A DNA stretch of 64,000 nucleotides from IMG/VR virus record IMGVR_UViG_3300042519_001676, positions 20,295 through 84,294 of that record, one strand, 5' to 3'. The DNA is from a virus. Position numbers and translations under genes: made by a program. The notes below the pieces were generated by a model, which was not told the origin of the DNA, searched no databases, and saw only the letters and a program-made list of their open reading frames with translations. Positions 62,701 through 64,000 of this stretch are shown piece by piece (within the stretch, counting starts at the first letter, position 1; each line of letters begins with the position of its first letter).

Positions 62701-63297
62701 AATCTGTTTTGTGTAGATATTTTCTAAGTATGCACTTTGCCAATAGCTAGCAGTGTTACCTAAACTGTATTCAGAAACAATTTCTGTACTGGTGTAAAAA
62801 TCAGTTACTGTTAAGCCAGTAGTTGTACTGATGTATGTTGAGAAAGTTCCACTACTAATATAAGGAAGTATATCGCTTTCTACTTCACCAAACAATTGAA
62901 TAGTGTCTGTAGATGTAGTATCACCTAATTTGATATTTCCTTGTGCAAAGAAATTACCTGTGGCAAAAACATCGCCGTCTACTCTTAGATCAGATTCAAC
63001 AAATGTATCGTCGTCGCCGCCTGGAGCAATTGTGAACGGTCCAAAGATTGTGGAAAGTGTGCTACTTGAAGTAGAGCTTTCAATAGTAACTAGTCCGATA
63101 GTTGCAGTATCTGCTATCAGAACTTTTGTTGTGAGTGTGCCGTTTACTTCTAATTCAGTACGAGGAGCATCGGTTCGAATACCTATGCGGCCATTAACAA
63201 CATCAATGTATAGCAGATCGGTTTCGACTGCAATGTTGACTCCATCCCTAAGCAGATTTTGTGCTAAGAGTGGGCCCGTTATACGACCTACGGCCAT
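56734..63297 (-). CDS. Giant KC-RD repeat fibre B (2,187 aa)
   Basis: A 2,187-residue paralogue of fibre A. The start differs (GRITGPLLAQNLLRDGVNIA, then DVVNGRIGIRTDAPRTELEVNG), but the beta-helix part (YVNENGSDDNDGRAMDATRA ... IAPGYYAEDNPIPLLPYTS), the FVFDAFTQITQGGRGIHI domain and the end (STDQNGDFRIGPTLVISQ) match. It has eight KC-RD modules. A long leader with hairpins and a late box precede it; the ribosome site is GGGAG. With fibre A it would make two long rigid fibres or one hetero-fibre. Confidence 0.8.
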   Translation of the reverse strand: MAVGRITGPLLAQNLLRDGVNIAVETDLLYIDVVNGRIGIRTDAPRTELEVNGTLTTKVLIADTATIGLVTIESSTSSSTLSTIFGPFTIAPGGDDDTFVESDLRVDGDVFATGNFFAQGNIKLGDTTSTDTIQLFGEVESDILPYISSGTFSTYISTTTGLTVTDFYTSTEIVSEYSLGNTASYWQSAYLENIYTKQIDTAGTATSIQFFPDIPLLERTLNKSVQINGDIRVYGGSPLGTAPVVNNILYVNENGSDDNDGRAMDATRACRTITGATRSPYFKQGTVIKIAPGYYAEDNPIPLLPYTSVYGDSLRGVFVEPLNKTVDLFHVNSGVYITGMTMLNLRRGEVTRYQPGGAGTYTTGAYCVAFPPRLDNPIDLFHSPYIQNCTNQSGPWLYDGTMFVPNQIVQIPLVVATATYASSTTTITINIQPEVTAQMPKIGMAVNGSGILIEDDAPIATIESVENPDPGFRNAKQLLTLNKSYMQEEVLAYINVAYPELVYDQTKCRRDAGYVIDALINDAVLGGNEKIVDTGRSYYLGNVQILGEETIPTIAAFERIKTFAVGIVNNADLSTIQSAGNIANQVVDIELVDGDIAEDNIVMLMDLLIDIIRNNTGYENAAALLNANRGFLQAETVAFVNNTYVGQPIPSFEYDRAKCFRDTGYIIDAIATDLLYGGNEQSVAAGSAYLGGIAIADEVDETIAAFNYLGMIVRDVILQQEINDGYQTTVTQVTNLVTGTNAAVELTTRNIELINALINDGLLVPTIVNNGSISSIPGIVAAYNLLVANKAFLQHEVVNYIDVTFTNLDFEYNEEKCGRDTGLILDGLVLDLVHGGSSQSTFAGLQYWNQTNTVIPGEETTTTNAFTFARDISKDIVQGIAISPQGTLTQYISTGTDITTADILGLKFDTVIDIITDGTIGVTDIIVPNGDINTGTSITNAINNLIGNKDFIADEVIAWINTNNPGFTYDQTKCRRDVTYVIDSVAMDLLRGGNRQSVQAGVYYYGYNSTSTVLVNEVPQTMAAYKFMGTLIEKVVQRIPATKVYQTEVEQNFDYLGASINEAKAITENINLIKRIIKKGPSEAPVQVPITLAASTSTNIARAYQILKDNRAFIVAETVEFVNKTFIQPYEFNYNEEKCFRDVGLIVDAIANDIIRRSNVNSLEAGLSYWDGAVSVIEGQLKETAGAIQYIKSIALDVIANNPVTSFYQESMETIIPGTSSTTMTAVVSQIINSQLPSGDVARDLVDSNFNAITTIINNGPAYAPFSTNSTLTQFIINLSTSTVSAAVNDTIYIGYTSVYPVEDKNMPGEWSENGYADRRIDPNGSGGGALVDGNAPSRRSPIQSFVFDAFTQITQGGRGIHIINEGYAQLVSVFTIFCNVAVETASGGIASITNSNNNFGDLCLLSTGYGKRKFGGTIYNPANIAYNELTNEFEPNEYYPQGFFPYRQQVGVFVPDPLNRPHISLVMEVEPPDQYVNYDGEVVPYRNEQGYPGFLTAIINTSSITTGSYTISGIDVTGASVGQEVFIKDQFGYEAPDNGEGTRYLSTGTTIVEVNYQSITLSNPIETGGGEYGNGFYFNIYCCGNAYYNVLTSVVAESPYPTGQSKILGQETETIDAINHLKKLASAVVSNVAFTGTYTTTVSQNINTSYQGGENTISFIRDRLNIITNVILSGPQVAPAVQSTGTRADYYESAIELLKLNKIFIQNEVVGYTDDIFGGFTYDENKCRRDTGLIIDSIAMDMLYDDTSQSTFAGLQYWSQTNYVDGIGGQITTTTAAIEYAKGLAVSAAGSGGVVVGQRFDEILEILENGTVGVSDIIVANGYKTTDAGALASFDSLQASKSTIQAQVISWITANHPGFTYDQAKCSRDVGYIIDSVSIDLVHGGNRQSIMAGVYYYNFDATSSTIVGEIPQTTAAYNFIKGLVGDIITGTPISPKYQNAIAQITNLLPATDAEAVTLQSKIDVITNILSNGPSVAEERKAIGLVMDTSQAVARAFALLNANKDFIKAEVIAYIANEFGGFEYNRQKCRRDVGLMIDAIVADLATGGNFRAVEAAKTYYTRDGTYHIVTIEDNVRNPLLYIDGSTVNFYQRSYQSASGYLFEYCGAGTQYGALPQVGRVDPVQSKEVVQLNNGKVFFTSTDQNGDFRIGPTLVISQATGVLSGRTFEKSLFAQMTPFILAVETGGE
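57160..61800 (-). repeat. Eight KC-RD modules of fibre B
   Basis: Same invariant K-C-x-R-D as in fibre A. Two copies have diverged (RDVTYVIDS; RDVGLIVDAIANDIIRRSN). Confidence 0.8.
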
Positions 63298-63313
63298 GCT
63301 TGCTCCCTATACC

Positions 63314-63381
63314 CCGTGTTTCACGGTTAACCACCTTTCATTGCGGGTTTACCACAGTATAATCTGCCGAAACATCCGGCA
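63314..63381 (-). promoter_or_regulatory. Structured leader of fibre B
   Basis: Two small stems on the minus strand: TGCCG/CGGCA (63365-63381) near the mRNA start and CCGTG-AAA-CACGG (63314-63326) just before the ribosome site GGGAG. They may set message stability or initiation rate. Confidence 0.45.
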
Positions 63382-63387
63382 TCGTTA

Positions 63388-63394
63388 TATTTAT
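63388..63394 (-). promoter_or_regulatory. Late promoter box of fibre B
   Basis: Minus-strand ATAAATA giving a leader of about 85 bases before the ATG at 63297, the longest in the window. Confidence 0.65.
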
Positions 63395-63424
63395 CGGGAA
63401 AGAGATTTTTGGGTTACTTAGGTG

Positions 63425-64000
63425 TTAACCTGGAGGATAAAATCCATCAAGCCCTAGCATTACCACAACAGGTTTAGCTGGCACCGCACCTGTAAATTGT
63501 ACATAGGTACCAGTATTAAAATTAAAAGTAAGAGTCGTGCCTATTGATACAGGTGCAGTAACTGGTTCACTTAGTTCAACATTTGTTGTGCCAGTAATTG
63601 TTCCAACTACGGTGGTTGATGAACTAATTCCAGCAGCACCAGTTATTGTCTGGCCTGGTTGTACATTTTGTACAGTATTAAGATACAGTATAAAAGAAGA
63701 TGCACTAGTAGTTGCAGTTGTAGTTGATGTTACTGCACTAGGATCAACTGTTAAATCGTAGTTAGTAAACGGAATTTGAAAAACGTTATCAACGTATACT
63801 TGAATATTAGCAGCACCGCCTAGTGTAGATGCTGAATAAGAAGGCGAATAAGTTGAGTTTAGTGGTCCAAAGATATTGCTATAATAGTTTCCGCTGCCTA
63901 AATTTTGTACTGTAATTCTTGCAGGGCGAACTGTTCTGACTCTTTCCCAACCAGTTCTAACTCTAGTTTCTAAATCAAATAATTGAGTGTTATGTCGTAT
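63425..64000 (-). CDS. Partial virion protein running off the right edge
   Basis: An open frame of 191 codons plus TAA, entering from the right edge. The visible C-terminal part reads TQLFDLETRVRTGWERVRTV, then PLNSTYSPSYSASTLGGAAN, a VYVDNVFQIPFTNYDL strand pair, a VQPGQTITGAAGISSSTTVV unit like the insert of the 173-1291 protein, and the end VMLGLDGFYPPG. Beta-rich, Thr/Ser-rich composition and its place beside the fibres mark it as a virion structural protein. The start lies outside the window. Confidence 0.75.
   Translation of the reverse strand: MRHNTQLFDLETRVRTGWERVRTVRPARITVQNLGSGNYYSNIFGPLNSTYSPSYSASTLGGAANIQVYVDNVFQIPFTNYDLTVDPSAVTSTTTATTSASSFILYLNTVQNVQPGQTITGAAGISSSTTVVGTITGTTNVELSEPVTAPVSIGTTLTFNFNTGTYVQFTGAVPAKPVVVMLGLDGFYPPG

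Noticed and set aside
1-64000. tRNA genes, integrase, lysogeny genes, photosynthesis genes
   Set aside because: None was seen on reading the intergenic stretches and protein set; all gaps are short and filled by promoters, leaders or terminators.

Overview
The window looks like about a third to a half of the genome of a T4-type contractile-tailed bacteriophage. Products recognisable by family motifs include UvsW, UvsX, a gp32-type SSB, both terminase subunits, gp4, tail tube gp19, tail sheath gp18, dNMP kinase gp1 and neck/tail-completion proteins gp13, gp14 and gp15. Gene content, giant repeat-built fibres and small accessory enzymes (FkbM methyltransferase, 2OG-Fe(II) oxygenase, Nudix hydrolase) resemble marine T4-like phages. 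No photosynthesis gene, tRNA, integrase or CRISPR array was seen, so the host stays open. Both edges cut through genes. There is no non-coding gap over about 130 bases.

Layout. Almost everything is on the minus strand, so transcription runs from high to low coordinates. Positions 1-9.8 kb hold a replication/recombination block: a partial possible primase, a miniature DnaE-like protein, a zinc-finger protein, a clamp-loader-like protein, UvsW, a HARP-like partner, a UvsY-position protein, UvsX and SSB. An FkbM methyltransferase (9.9-10.6 kb) separates it from a head/packaging/tail block at 10.6-22.8 kb (large structural protein, TerL, two internal or hypothetical proteins, TerS, gp4, a tube-initiator-like protein, gp19, and a greatly enlarged gp18). 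A strand-switch island at 22.8-27.8 kb puts an HNH protein and the gp14 / Cys-rich miniprotein / gp15 / Nudix operon on the plus strand, facing dNMP kinase and gp13 on the minus strand.

From 27.8 kb to the right edge lies the adsorption apparatus: three small paralogous YTW-domain proteins, a 2OG-Fe(II) oxygenase, a 2,336-residue collagen-like fibre with an S74-type C-terminal chaperone, two fibres built from GALVV-GGVGIG repeats plus a shorter relative, and two giant paralogues (2,437 and 2,187 residues) built from repeated KC-RD modules. These six large genes fill about 32 kb.

Regulation. T4-like late promoter boxes (TATAAATA and the shorter NTAAATA form) precede many genes. Two layouts recur: box, short leader and Shine-Dalgarno, or box placed 5-7 bases from the start codon with no Shine-Dalgarno, which would give leaderless or nearly leaderless mRNA. 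Three hairpin/T-tract terminators separate transcription units, and several start sites sit in stem-loops that could control translation. All functional names come from reading protein motifs by eye; no database search was run.
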